DNA from: Sinomicrobium soli
Lineage (GTDB): Bacteria > Bacteroidota > Bacteroidia > Flavobacteriales > Flavobacteriaceae
Direction of reading: 5' to 3'
Assembly (NCBI RefSeq): GCF_003285545.1
Contig: NZ_QLNV01000011.1
Location: 62,001 to 126,000 of the forward strand
DNA length: 64,000 nt
Every line of letters starts with the position of its first letter. Within the stretch, counting starts at the first letter, position 1. Below are positions 1 to 9,046 of the stretch, piece by piece. The notes under the pieces are model-generated. The model searched no databases. It saw nothing but the letters and a program-made list of their open reading frames with translations, and was not told the origin of the DNA. The translations under genes and the position numbers were made by a program.

Positions 1-1435
1 GCAGCTTGTCGTAATCCTGCTTTACTTCCTGCCCGAACAGCTCCATTTCTTCATGGTCCGCAGCCTGCTTAAGCAACTTCTCTACTTCCGTTTCATAGTG
101 AAAACCCCTGTCCACCACATATTTCCTGAAGTCGGCATAATCGCTTTCGCCAAAGGAAAAGCCGGCATAATCCGCAAGCTGATGCGAAAAATAGTATTTT
201 GTCACATAATCAAAAACCACGTGGTTGTCCAGTAATTCCTGTACCAGCTTGTTCTGTCTCAGCACTTTCACCTCCAGGTCCGGGGCGATCCCTCCCCCGT
301 CGTATACTGTCCTTCCGCTCCTGGTCTTAAAGGCCTTGTACACAGATGCATCGTGCCTTACGGCATTGCCGTTTTCATCGCGATGCGCGTAATCCATAGC
401 CTGTATACACCTGCCGCTGGGCGTGTAATACCTGGATATGGTCACCTTCAGCTGGGTGCCGTACGTCAGCTTCAGCGGTCGCTGTACCAGCCCCTTTCCA
501 AAGCTCCTTGCCCCGACAATAACGGCCCGGTCCAGATCCTGCAGGGCCCCGGAGACTATCTCACTGGCCGATGCACTACGCCCGTTGACCAGTACCACGA
601 GGGGGATCTCCGTATCCATAGGTTGTTTCCGGGTACGGAATTCCTGGTTGAACTTTTTCACTTTCGACCGGGTGGTCACTATCGTCTCTCCTTTGGGCAC
701 GAAGAGATTGGTAACGTCTATCGCCTCGGTAAGCAATCCTCCCGGATTTCCCCGGAGGTCCAGTACCATACGGGTAACCCCCTGCGATTTCAGGTCCTTA
801 AGGGCAGCCCCGGTTTGTGCCGAAGCCTTTCTGTTGAAGCGGGAAAGGACGATATAACCGGTCTGATCGTCGATCTTCCCGTAGAAGGGAACAGCATCGA
901 CTTCTATTTCTTCTCTCTTAAGTGTTGTTTTACGGGTCTCTCCCGTTCTGCGGTATACCATCTCTACCGAGCTGTTTACGGCGCCTTTCAGCAGTTCTCC
1001 CGCATCATCCTTGAAATCAGCGATACGGATATCGCCTATCTGTACGATCTCATCTCCCGCTTTCAGGCCTGCCTTATCTGCGGGGTAGCCCTTATAAGGT
1101 TCCACAATAAGCAGTTTATCCCGGTAGCTGCGCACTACCGCACCGATCCCGGAGTATTCCCCGCTGTTCTTGATCCTGTATTCTTCCACGTCCTGTTCGT
1201 TCATATACACCGTATACGGATCGAGCTTACCGAGCATCTCCTTAATGGCCCCGTCCATCAATCCCGCAGGGTTTATCTCGTCTACATAATTCATGTTCAG
1301 CTCCTTGAACAGGGTCGTAAAGATCTCTATCTGCTTGGCGATCTCAAAGAAATCGTTCCTGAACGAACTCGTCCCTGCCAGCACAGCCAGGGCGAGAACA
1401 GGTATTACAAGGCGTTTTTTAAGTATCTTCTTCAT
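1..1435 (-). CDS. S41 family C-terminal processing peptidase (partial, 3' end beyond window)
   Basis: Periplasmic serine protease that trims proteins from their C-termini. The translation from ATG at 1435 begins with a hydrophobic signal or anchor (about residues 8-22), followed by a PDZ domain (about 90-160) containing ADKAGLKAGDEI, then the S41 core with LDLRGNPGG near 226-233. The catalytic Ser lies in NGRSASASEI (about S289) and the Lys in SFGKG (about K314), the usual Ser-Lys spacing. The gene runs off the left edge, so its C-terminus is not visible. Its start overlaps the pncA stop by four bases (ATGA), so it is probably translated in the same operon. The family is clear; the substrate is not. 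Confidence 0.93.
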   Translation of the reverse strand, partial: MKKILKKRLVIPVLALAVLAGTSSFRNDFFEIAKQIEIFTTLFKELNMNYVDEINPAGLMDGAIKEMLGKLDPYTVYMNEQDVEEYRIKNSGEYSGIGAVVRSYRDKLLIVEPYKGYPADKAGLKAGDEIVQIGDIRIADFKDDAGELLKGAVNSSVEMVYRRTGETRKTTLKREEIEVDAVPFYGKIDDQTGYIVLSRFNRKASAQTGAALKDLKSQGVTRMVLDLRGNPGGLLTEAIDVTNLFVPKGETIVTTRSKVKKFNQEFRTRKQPMDTEIPLVVLVNGRSASASEIVSGALQDLDRAVIVGARSFGKGLVQRPLKLTYGTQLKVTISRYYTPSGRCIQAMDYAHRDENGNAVRHDASVYKAFKTRSGRTVYDGGGIAPDLEVKVLRQNKLVQELLDNHVVFDYVTKYYFSHQLADYAGFSFGESDYADFRKYVVDRGFHYETEVEKLLKQAADHEEMELFGQEVKQDYDKL

Positions 1436-2052
1436 AGTTTGTTAGTTTGTAGTTCATCCGAAGCTATCATATGCACCCCGATATCACTGAGATCGGAAAC
1501 AGCCTTGTCATAGGTATCACTGGCAATAAACCTGGTGGCATCGGTAATGTAATAGGTTTCGAAACCACTGGTCTTCGCGTCTTTTGCCGTGTAATACACA
1601 CAATAATCCGCAGCGAGGCCACATACATATACATCTCTCACTCCCATTTCCCGGAGGTAGGAGGTAAGCCCCGTGGTATATTTCTTCCCATTGTCATAAA
1701 AACCGCTGTAACTATCCGTTTCCCGGTGCGTTCCCTTTCTGAATATGGCGGCAATACGGTTCTGGTGAAGCAGATCCGACAATGCGGCCCCTCCTGTTCC
1801 CTGCACACAATGGTCGGGCCACAGGACCTGTTCCATCCCCTTGAGGTCTATCACATCAAAAGGTTTCCGGTCCGGGTGGGAAGAGGCAAAACTGAGATGC
1901 CCTGCCGGGTGCCAGTCCTGTGTGGCCACTACGAGGTCAAAATCCGGTTGCAGGGCATTGATTACCGGGATCACCTCATCTCCGCCGGGCACAGCCAGTT
2001 TTCCCCCGGGGAGAAAATCGTGCTGTACATCCACAATCAGCAAAACTTTCAT
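1432..2052 (-). CDS. pncA: nicotinamidase (isochorismatase family)
   Basis: Hydrolyses nicotinamide to nicotinate and ammonia in NAD salvage. The 206-residue protein has the full PncA signature: catalytic Asp8 in IVDVQHDF, metal ligands Asp46 and His48 in TQDWHP and His81 in WPDHCVQGT, Lys106 in FRKGTH, and nucleophile Cys151 in CGLAADYC. Length is normal for the family. It lies downstream of pncB on the same strand, whose product uses the nicotinate made here, and overlaps the S41 peptidase gene by four bases. The gap to pncB holds a dispersed repeat, so co-transcription with pncB is plausible but not shown. Confidence 0.96.
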   Translation of the reverse strand: MKVLLIVDVQHDFLPGGKLAVPGGDEVIPVINALQPDFDLVVATQDWHPAGHLSFASSHPDRKPFDVIDLKGMEQVLWPDHCVQGTGGAALSDLLHQNRIAAIFRKGTHRETDSYSGFYDNGKKYTTGLTSYLREMGVRDVYVCGLAADYCVYYTAKDAKTSGFETYYITDATRFIASDTYDKAVSDLSDIGVHMIASDELQTNKL

Positions 2053-2198
2053 AGGTTTGGTTTTTTAGTTTGTAGTTCTTAGTTGTTAGTTGCTGGTTTG
2101 GGCTCAAATGTCATTCAGAACGAAGTGAACCTGCCTCCCGGCAGGCAGGGAATCCCCGGCCCAGGCACAAAGGAACTTTAACGCTTTTGTTTTCTATT
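2053..2198. repeat. dispersed intergenic repeat element, copy 1
   Basis: The pncB-pncA gap holds a low-complexity block built on TAGTTCTTAGTTGTTAGTT (about 2055-2098), then CAAATGTCATTCAGAAC (about 2105-2121), then GGGAATCCCCGGCCCA and CAAAGGAACTTTAAC. The same order of blocks occurs in reverse complement at about 58.99-59.15 kb. Only parts are identical, so the two copies have diverged. A GC-rich palindrome, GCCTCCCGGCAGGC, lies inside. No gene is seen here. Confidence 0.6.
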
Positions 2199-3614
2199 CT
2201 ACTCCGGGTCACCGTTCAGTTTCCTCTCCTTAAGGGCATTCCGCAAGGTTTCCATTTCCGGGCCCAGCCCCACCTTATACACATGGGGAAAGTCGAACCT
2301 CTTGTGCTCTTCCGGAAGTTTCCGGAGGTTTTCCCTTCCGGAAGCTGCTATGTCCCTCACTTCCCGTACACCGGCAATCCGTTTCCCGTTCTTCATGACC
2401 TCCTCCAGCAGCGGACGGGCCGTAGCAGGGTCCAGCCGCATACTTTTTCCCGGTTCGAAAGGATGTGCCATACGGTGTGGCGGAAGCGCACCGGCCCCCG
2501 TAATGGCATCCGCCATATATTGTCCGTTGCGATCGTAATACCTGTATACCTGCTTCTTTCCGGGGAAGTTCATCTTTTTCAGGTTTTCGGAAATCTTTAT
2601 CCTGGGATGCCCCCCGAAACTGCACAGTTTGTACACTCCGTCCAGCGCCCCGTTCTCGTGTCCTACAACAAGATTGGTACCCACTCCGTATATATCAATA
2701 GCGGCACGCTGCTCCCTGAGGCTCCGTATCACATGTTCGTCGAGCTGGTTGGAGGCTGCTATTTTCACATCGTATAACCCGGCATTATCCAGCATATCCC
2801 GCGCGGCCTTCGAGAGGTAGGCCAGGTCTCCGCTATCGAGCCTGATCCCCATCAGTTTTCTGCCCGACGCTTCCATTTCACGGGCCACGGTAATTGCATT
2901 GGGCACCCCGCTTTCCAGGGTATTATAGGTATCTACGAGAAGGACGCAGTTTTCGGGGCGGGTTTCGGCAAAATCCCGGAAGGCCTCAAGCTCATCGTCA
3001 TAACTCTGGATATAGGCATGTGCCATGGTCCCGCTTACCGGTATCCCATAGGTTTTCCCGGCCAATACATTGGAAGTGGAATCGAACCCTCCGGCAAAAG
3101 CCGCTCTCGATGCCTGTAACCCCGCATATCCCTGTGCACGCCGCAGCCCGAATTCGGAAAGCGTACTTTCTTCACCCGAAATATAACGGATACGGCTGGC
3201 CTTGGTAGCTATGAGCGACTGAAAATTGAGGGTGTTGAGCAGAAAAGTCTCCACGATCTGGCATTCTACTACGGGACCGGTTACCGAAAGCACCGGGGCA
3301 AAGGGAAAGATCAGTTCTCCTTCCGGAATACTGCGCACCGTACCCGTAAAACGGAACTCTTTCAGGTATTCCAGGAACCGGGCATCGAAGCCCTGCCCTT
3401 TCAGGTATTCCAGGTCGTCATCGGAGAACGACACCTCTTCCAGCCATGCCAGGGCATCTTCCAGTCCGCAGAAAAGCACATACCCTCCTCCGAAAGGGAT
3501 CTTCCGGTAAAAATAGTCGAAGGATGCTTCCGTACGGTGCTTGCCTTTCAGAAAATAGGCCTGCCCCATAGCAAGCTGGTACAGGTCGGTATACAGGGCG
3601 GTATTAAACATCAT
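2199..3614 (-). CDS. pncB: nicotinate phosphoribosyltransferase
   Basis: Joins nicotinate and PRPP to form nicotinate mononucleotide, the entry step of the Preiss-Handler NAD route. The 471-residue protein shows the family N-terminus (TALYTDLYQLAMGQAYF), the active-site segment SGTMAHAYIQ with the His that is phosphorylated in this family at about residue 199, and the phosphate-binding segment GIRLDSGDLAYLSK. Length fits the longer NAPRT subgroup. Its start overlaps the 3' end of rnpA by 11 bases, so the two are probably co-transcribed; pncA follows downstream and supplies its substrate. Confidence 0.96.
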   Translation of the reverse strand: MMFNTALYTDLYQLAMGQAYFLKGKHRTEASFDYFYRKIPFGGGYVLFCGLEDALAWLEEVSFSDDDLEYLKGQGFDARFLEYLKEFRFTGTVRSIPEGELIFPFAPVLSVTGPVVECQIVETFLLNTLNFQSLIATKASRIRYISGEESTLSEFGLRRAQGYAGLQASRAAFAGGFDSTSNVLAGKTYGIPVSGTMAHAYIQSYDDELEAFRDFAETRPENCVLLVDTYNTLESGVPNAITVAREMEASGRKLMGIRLDSGDLAYLSKAARDMLDNAGLYDVKIAASNQLDEHVIRSLREQRAAIDIYGVGTNLVVGHENGALDGVYKLCSFGGHPRIKISENLKKMNFPGKKQVYRYYDRNGQYMADAITGAGALPPHRMAHPFEPGKSMRLDPATARPLLEEVMKNGKRIAGVREVRDIAASGRENLRKLPEEHKRFDFPHVYKVGLGPEMETLRNALKERKLNGDPE

Positions 3615-4011
3615 CTGTTGTATTTTTTACCCCGGCCGCAGCGGCTTCCTTTTCCAGGAAGAGGTGCAGCAGCTGTTGCATTTTACGGTTCACTTGTTCA
3701 AAATCGGGCATTTCCCTGTGCTGATAGAGCAGCATAAAGGCATATCCCCCCTTATGGCCTTCTTCCAGGATATGTTTGTTGAGGCGATAGGCCTCGCGGA
3801 GCAGCCGCTTGATCCGGTTGCGGGACACGGCTTTCCTGAAATTGCGCTTACTCGCAGAAACCCCCACCTGAAACCGGATACCGGGAGGTAGTACCACAGG
3901 CATATACACCAGGCGAAGGGGAAACCTGGAAATACTCTTCCCTTCCGCAAAGAGCTGCCCGATCAGCTTCCGGCTTTTCAATTTTTCCGGTTTCGGAAAA
4001 TCCTGAGTCAT
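3604..4011 (-). CDS. rnpA: ribonuclease P protein component
   Basis: Protein subunit of RNase P, which removes 5' leaders from precursor tRNAs. The 135-residue basic protein has the family core: the motif SRNRIKRLLREAYR near residues 63-76, preceded by FQVGVSASKRNFRKAV. A short acidic and alanine-rich tail follows. It is not beside rpmH or dnaA as in many other phyla; instead it overlaps pncB by 11 bases. A hairpin terminator lies just upstream, so transcription probably starts between 4012 and 4036, though no clear TAnnTTTG box was identified there. Confidence 0.95.
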   Translation of the reverse strand: MTQDFPKPEKLKSRKLIGQLFAEGKSISRFPLRLVYMPVVLPPGIRFQVGVSASKRNFRKAVSRNRIKRLLREAYRLNKHILEEGHKGGYAFMLLYQHREMPDFEQVNRKMQQLLHLFLEKEAAAAGVKNTTDDV

Positions 4012-4035
4012 TTGAGTATCTTTTTGTAAAAATAG

Positions 4036-4062
4036 AAAAACCTCCCGAAACAGGGAGGTTTT
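4036..4062 (-). terminator. rho-independent terminator after the M1 peptidase gene
   Basis: AAAACCTCCC, loop GAAACA, GGGAGGTTTT forms a 10-bp stem. On the minus strand it is followed by a U-rich run, so it fits termination of the M1 peptidase transcript before rnpA. The A-tract on the other side makes it potentially bidirectional. Confidence 0.8.
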
Positions 4063-4128
4063 CTGGTAAACTCATTTAGGAAACTATCTGAATTTTATCC
4101 GGAGGATACCCCGGGTTCCCCAATGTTC

Positions 4129-6006
4129 TTATTCATACGTCATGCCGTTATTGCTCTTGTCTATGTCTGCCATAAGTTCGGACGGGTCTATGACAATAGC
4201 CTTGATATCGCTCTTGGGCCTGTCTATTTCAAATTCATAGGTGGGATAGGCCCACGCCCAGTCGGGCAAAACCGTACGCTTCAGGTTGGGATAAGGGTTT
4301 TCCTTTTCACCTCTCATCATACGAAGCGGCGCATAGAATGTTTCATAAGTCTCATCCTTATAGACCACCAGCACATCGACCGGCATGGGCATAAGCCCTA
4401 TGCGTTCGAGCGTTACTCTGGTCTTCCCTTCTTCTTCCGCAACTTCCTTTATCCCGTAATCTATGGTATTGGTCGTCATGGTCCAGTCTACCAGGTACCA
4501 GTCCAGGTCAAAACCGGACACTTTTTCGGCCACGCGTTTAAAATCGTTGGGGGTAGGATGCCTGAATTTGAAATCTTCGTAATACTTTCCCAGGGTCTCC
4601 ATCAGCTTGTCCTGCCCGATGATATAACCCAGCTGTGCGAGGAAGACCTCACCCTTGCTATAGGCCGCAAAAGAATACGCCATGTTTTCGGCATACCTGT
4701 CACTGTGCGTCGTCTGCGGTTGCTCCTTTCCCGAATGGGCCAGCATAAAATAACTGCGGTATGCATTTTCGAACGGATTGGGCCTGTTGTGTTCCATGAC
4801 CTCATTCTCGGCCAGGTCTGATATAAAGGAAGTAAACCCTTCGTCCATCCACGCATGTTTCGATTCGTTAGTGGCCAGCAGGTGCTGAAACCAGGCATGT
4901 GCCATCTCGTGGGCCGTAACCCCGACCAGGCTGCCAAAGCTTCGCTCTCCCGTGATCAGGGTACACATGGCGTACTCCATGCCACCGTCTCCTCCCTGAA
5001 TTACGGAATACTGTTTCCACGGATACGGCCCTATATTTTTACTGAAAAAATCCAGCAGGGCCTCCGTCCTGGGCTGCAGGTTCTTCCAGTTCTCAATAAT
5101 TTCCTTGTTGTCCTTGTAAAGAAAATGCAATGTAACACCGGAGGCGGTTTCCAGCTTGTCGTGAATATAGTCGGGATCGGCTGCCCAGGTAAAATCGTGC
5201 ACTTTGGGAGCTATAAAATGCCAGGTGAGTTTTTTCCCTTTCGGGCGTTTTACCTTTGTCCCTTCCTCTTCATAACCATGTCCTATTTCCTGGGGGTTCT
5301 GCAGGTATCCGCTACCTCCCAGCACATAATCCTTATCAATACTTATTTTTACGTCAAAATCTCCCCATACACCGTGAAACTCCCGGCCGAGATACGGGTC
5401 GGCATGCCAGCCTTCAAAATCGTATTCGGCCATTTTAGGATACCACTGGGTCATAGACAGGGCCACTCCTTCTGCACTGTTCCTTCCCGATCTCCTGATC
5501 TGCAACGGTACCTGCCCTTCGAAATCCATCACGAGCGTCGTCGACGCTCCGGGTGCTATGGGTTTGGCGAGATCAACCTCCAGAACAGTCCCCTCCACCT
5601 TGTACTCCACTGCTTCCCCGTCCTGTACCAGGCTATGTACCTTGATATACCCGATCTCATCCGGTTTCAGCACTTCGATACGGCTTTCGTACACGGGCTC
5701 TTCTTTAGTCCCCTTATTGGTTACCATACGGCTGTCGGGGTCGTTTACCGTTTTCAGGCGCACATCCATCTCACTGCCGGGCTGGAAGGCATTGAAGTAC
5801 AGATGATAAAAAACCCTGTCGAGCTCATCGGGAGAATTATTGGTATACACCAGTTCCTGTTTCCCCGTATAACGATAGGTCCTGACATCCATATCAATGT
5901 CCATACTGTAATCCACATGCTGCTGCCAGTACCCTTCAGCGCCGGACTGGGCCACGGCGTGAAATACCGCCACGAGCATGGAGCACGCAATAACAACTCT
6001 TTTCAT
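4129..6006 (-). CDS. M1 family zinc metallopeptidase (aminopeptidase N-like), secreted
   Basis: Zinc aminopeptidase of the gluzincin class, predicted to be exported (signal peptide ending near VAQS, about residues 1-20). The zinc motif is H366-E367-M-A-H370 with the third ligand E389 in MDEGF, giving the HExxH-18-E pattern of M1. The exopeptidase motif GxMEN appears as GGMEY in GGDGGMEYAMC, so N is replaced by Y; this is common in bacterial M1 relatives. The 625-residue length fits an N-terminal beta domain, catalytic domain and short C-terminal region. It stands alone between a repeat block upstream and a terminator downstream. Substrate specificity cannot be read from sequence. Confidence 0.93.
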   Translation of the reverse strand: MKRVVIACSMLVAVFHAVAQSGAEGYWQQHVDYSMDIDMDVRTYRYTGKQELVYTNNSPDELDRVFYHLYFNAFQPGSEMDVRLKTVNDPDSRMVTNKGTKEEPVYESRIEVLKPDEIGYIKVHSLVQDGEAVEYKVEGTVLEVDLAKPIAPGASTTLVMDFEGQVPLQIRRSGRNSAEGVALSMTQWYPKMAEYDFEGWHADPYLGREFHGVWGDFDVKISIDKDYVLGGSGYLQNPQEIGHGYEEEGTKVKRPKGKKLTWHFIAPKVHDFTWAADPDYIHDKLETASGVTLHFLYKDNKEIIENWKNLQPRTEALLDFFSKNIGPYPWKQYSVIQGGDGGMEYAMCTLITGERSFGSLVGVTAHEMAHAWFQHLLATNESKHAWMDEGFTSFISDLAENEVMEHNRPNPFENAYRSYFMLAHSGKEQPQTTHSDRYAENMAYSFAAYSKGEVFLAQLGYIIGQDKLMETLGKYYEDFKFRHPTPNDFKRVAEKVSGFDLDWYLVDWTMTTNTIDYGIKEVAEEEGKTRVTLERIGLMPMPVDVLVVYKDETYETFYAPLRMMRGEKENPYPNLKRTVLPDWAWAYPTYEFEIDRPKSDIKAIVIDPSELMADIDKSNNGMTYE

Positions 6007-6027
6007 ATTTATGTTTATTTCTTTTTT

Positions 6028-6112
6028 AGGTTAATTAGGTTAATAGGTTATTAGATTAATGAGTTATTAAGGCAACACTTAATAACCCAATAACTCATTA
6101 ACCCACTAACTT
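6028..6112. repeat. low-complexity inverted repeat (TTAATAACC vocabulary)
   Basis: A left arm built from GGTTAATAGGTTATTAG and TTAATGAGTTATTAAGG faces a right arm CTTAATAACCCAATAACTCATTAACCC. Reverse-complementing the right arm restores the left-arm words, so the transcript could fold into a long imperfect hairpin. A related block lies at 62339-62409. It fills the gap between the subtilase and M1 genes and may act as a transcript boundary. Confidence 0.6.
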
Positions 6113-6114
6113 AC

Positions 6115-7749
6115 TTACAGGGTAAGTTTGTTCCTGGACACCTTATCAGCCATAATAATGGCATTATACGCATTGACCATTCTTCCTGACCTCGATACTT
6201 CAGAGAAAGGTTTCTTTTTCTCCGCGTTTCCTTCCAGGATGACATTCGTTTCGGAAGCAAGGCCGGAATGCATGATTATTTTCTTCACCTGCGAAGCGGT
6301 AAGGTCGGGATAGTACGAACGGATCAGCGCCGCCACCCCGGCCACCTCCGGCGAGGCCATGGAGGTTCCCTGCAGAAATTCGTATTTATCTCCGGGGATG
6401 GTAGACCATATCTTTGTTCCCGGGGCAAAAATATCCACATTGTTTTTCCCGTAATTCGAGAACCTGGCAATCATTTCCGGGCCATAGGTATAGTCCAGTG
6501 CCCCTATGGTGATAAAATTATCCGCAATCTCCGTCTCGTTATCTATAGCATCATTGGGATACACATTGGTCTTGTCCAGGTCCTTGGATTCGTTCCCGGC
6601 GGCATTGACAATAAGCACATCGTGTTCTGCGGCATACCTGATAGCCTCCCTTACCCATTCCACATGGGGAGAGTAGTATTTTCCAAAACTGGTATTTATG
6701 ATTCTGGCGCCATTGTCTACCGCATACCTGATGGCCAGGGCGATATCCTTGTCGTATTCGTCCCCGTTGGGCACGGCACGTACCGCCATGATCTCCACAT
6801 TATTGGCCACACCGTTCATCCCGATCCCGTTGTTACGGGTAGCGGCAATGATACCCGCCACATGCGTTCCGTGCTTGGCTTCCTCCTTATCCGGACCTAT
6901 AACATTGGCATCACCGTAGTCCGTATCGTTAATATCGTCCGGGTTGTCCCCGACCACGCTTCTTCCGTCAAAATCCATGTTGAGGTTGTAATTCAGCTGG
7001 TCGGTAAAATGCGTGATCCCGTCCTTGAGTTCCTTTTTCAGTTCTTTTACCGAAGTCAGGCTGCTGTCTATGGAAAGAATGTTGTTGAGCATTCCCTTGG
7101 CCTTGACGATCTCCAGGTCGGAACCTTCAACTTTATTGAGCTCTTCTTTCGTATAATCCTCCTTTTTCAGCACGGTCCTGATCACTTCATCAGCCTCGTT
7201 TACCATCTGGAGAATACGTTCGTACTGATCCTTATTGGTCTTGGCCTCTGCCAGTTCCTTATCGTATTCGGCCCTGGCATCCTTATAGGTCTGGGAACCG
7301 TCGTCCCCCTTCTTGAGGATGCGTACATACTCGAGATTTTCGTGTATGGCCTCGCCGAGGAAATTCCAGCCGTGAACATCGTCCACATAACCGTTTCCGT
7401 CATCGTCTACACCATTTCCCGGGATTTCCTTTGTATTGGTCCAGAGTACATCCCTGAGATCTTCGTGTTCTATATCCACTCCGGAATCTACTACTCCTAC
7501 GACAACCCTGGTACTCTTACGTCCCTGCAGCAGTTCGTCATAGGCTCTGCCTACACTCATTCCGGGTATGGTGTCGGCCAGGAGGTCGGCATGAGGCCAG
7601 GTCTCGTATTGTTCCTGCGAAAGTGCGGCAACCTTGAGCGGTACGGCATCTATATTTTCTATTGGGGTAGATACGATTGCGGAGGTTCCGCAACCTGCGA
7701 GCAAAACGGCTGCCGATACAGGCAACAGAAACGATTTTGTAAGGTTCAT
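6115..7749 (-). CDS. S8 subtilisin-like serine protease, lipoprotein
   Basis: Exported subtilase of 544 residues with lipobox LAGC (lipidated Cys20). The triad is Asp88 in GVVDSG, His293 in KHGTHVAG and Ser463 in GTSMASPEVAG, with oxyanion Asn385 in NAAGNES. An acidic Asp/Asn-rich loop (about 112-124, DDDGNGYVDD) looks like a calcium site. The spacing between Asp and His is unusual: about 205 residues instead of 30-50, filled by a charged, probably helical insert (about 145-250). A nearby MBL-fold gene precedes it on the same strand. The protease assignment is certain; the role is unknown. Confidence 0.94.
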   Translation of the reverse strand: MNLTKSFLLPVSAAVLLAGCGTSAIVSTPIENIDAVPLKVAALSQEQYETWPHADLLADTIPGMSVGRAYDELLQGRKSTRVVVGVVDSGVDIEHEDLRDVLWTNTKEIPGNGVDDDGNGYVDDVHGWNFLGEAIHENLEYVRILKKGDDGSQTYKDARAEYDKELAEAKTNKDQYERILQMVNEADEVIRTVLKKEDYTKEELNKVEGSDLEIVKAKGMLNNILSIDSSLTSVKELKKELKDGITHFTDQLNYNLNMDFDGRSVVGDNPDDINDTDYGDANVIGPDKEEAKHGTHVAGIIAATRNNGIGMNGVANNVEIMAVRAVPNGDEYDKDIALAIRYAVDNGARIINTSFGKYYSPHVEWVREAIRYAAEHDVLIVNAAGNESKDLDKTNVYPNDAIDNETEIADNFITIGALDYTYGPEMIARFSNYGKNNVDIFAPGTKIWSTIPGDKYEFLQGTSMASPEVAGVAALIRSYYPDLTASQVKKIIMHSGLASETNVILEGNAEKKKPFSEVSRSGRMVNAYNAIIMADKVSRNKLTL

Positions 7750-7796
7750 AAAATAATATATTTGTCTTTAAAAGCCGGGCTGCCGACTGAATTCAC

Positions 7797-8669
7797 TTAA
7801 TTAAATACCTCGTCAAAGGTATGGGTTTCCCGGAGTCTTACCCCCTTATCCGTATGTTTCAGGGTACAGACCTGGTTGTGGGCATCGTGCTCCATAAACA
7901 GGTAGTACTCTTCGGATGCCGCCTTGTCCAGGAACCTGCCTTTTTCTTCCAGGGTGAGCAAGGGACGCGTATCGTATCCCATGACATAAGGCAGCGGAAT
8001 ATGTCCCGTGGTAGGGAGGAGATCGGCGGCAAAAACCAGTGTCTTTCCCTTGTATCTGATATGGGGGATCATCTGTTTGTCGGTATGACCGTCTGCAAAC
8101 AGGATACCGAAACCCAGCTCCGTGTCTTCAAGATAATCCGACCCCGGTTCGGGAGCGGGAATAAAGTGCAGCTGTCCGCTCTCCTCGATAGGCAATATGT
8201 TTTCCTTCAGAAAGGAGGCTTTTTCCCTTGCATTGGGTTCGGTGGCCCATTTCCAGTGGTCCCTGTTGCTCCAGAACCGGGCATTTTTAAATGCAGGTTC
8301 GTATCCCGTCCTGTCCCTGTTCCACCGGATGCTTCCCCCGCAGTGATCGAAATGCAGGTGGGTCATAAAGACATCGGTGATATCATCCCTGTGAAAACCA
8401 TACCGGGCCAGTGACCGGTCTGTATTGTGGTCGCCCCATAAATAATAGAACCCGAAGAACTTTTCCGACTGTTTGTCGCCCATGCCGGTATCGATAAGTA
8501 TAAGCCTGTTCCCATCCTCTATAAGCAGCGAACGGGCCGCCAGGTCTATCATGTTATTGGCATCGGCCGGGTTGGTCCTCTGCCACAGCGATTTCGGCAC
8601 TACTCCGAACATCGCGCCTCCGTCCAGTTTGAAATTCCCCGTTTCAATCGGATATAATTGCATACACAA
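7797..8669 (-). CDS. metallo-beta-lactamase fold hydrolase
   Basis: A 290-residue metallohydrolase with the two-metal motif THLHFDHCGG (His104, His106, Asp108, His109), the preceding ILIDTGMGD, and the later ligands in FADGHTDKQM and FMEHDAHN. No signal peptide is apparent, so it is probably cytoplasmic. An in-frame ATG two codons on (M3) could be the start. It belongs to the broad glyoxalase II/lactonase-like group, and the sequence does not tell whether the substrate is a thioester, lactone or other ester. It lies 47 bp before the subtilase gene and could be co-transcribed with it. Confidence 0.88.
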   Translation of the reverse strand: MCMQLYPIETGNFKLDGGAMFGVVPKSLWQRTNPADANNMIDLAARSLLIEDGNRLILIDTGMGDKQSEKFFGFYYLWGDHNTDRSLARYGFHRDDITDVFMTHLHFDHCGGSIRWNRDRTGYEPAFKNARFWSNRDHWKWATEPNAREKASFLKENILPIEESGQLHFIPAPEPGSDYLEDTELGFGILFADGHTDKQMIPHIRYKGKTLVFAADLLPTTGHIPLPYVMGYDTRPLLTLEEKGRFLDKAASEEYYLFMEHDAHNQVCTLKHTDKGVRLRETHTFDEVFN

Positions 8670-9046
8670 CAGCTGTTTACAAGCAGACCCGGCACCTCCT
8701 TTCCCGGGTTACCGTTTTTCTGCATTCATCCGGGTCCCGTTTACCGGATATCGATCGTACCAGGCGGTAAGCCCGTCTTTTCTTCACCCGATCTCCCGGT
8801 ATGCGCCCCGATTTTGTCAAATAACCCGCAAAATAATAAATCAGGAAAACAAAATATCAGAAAACCCCTTTTTATTGGGTGTTTTTTAACATTTTTATAT
8901 TTCGGTATATTTTTAAAAGACAATCTTATGGATATTCTAAAATATTCATTTATTTTTAGAGCGTACGGGCACCGTTCGAACAGCTTTGGCGGTGGATCTG
9001 TCCCATCCGGATATTAATTGTGTACACTCAGGTATAAGCGTGAACC
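8670..9046. other. 377-bp divergent intergenic region
   Basis: This separates the minus-strand hydrolase gene from the plus-strand transporter cluster and must hold both promoters. It turns AT-rich from about 8810. A weak hairpin (AACCCC...GGGTG, about 8866-8882) is followed by a T-run. I could not assign a convincing TTG...TAnnTTTG pair. Short open frames here lack start context and look spurious. Confidence 0.5.

Noticed and set aside
353-1513. Long plus-strand open frame opposite the S41 peptidase
   Set aside because: The minus-strand reading gives a complete PDZ and S41 signature; the plus frame has no family features and is a complementary-strand shadow.
8934-8965. Iron-box-like ATTCTAAAATATTC...TTTTTAGAG near the divergent 8.7-9.0 kb gap
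   Set aside because: The halves do not form the symmetric TATTTA-N9-TAAATA arrangement; chance in AT-rich DNA is likely.
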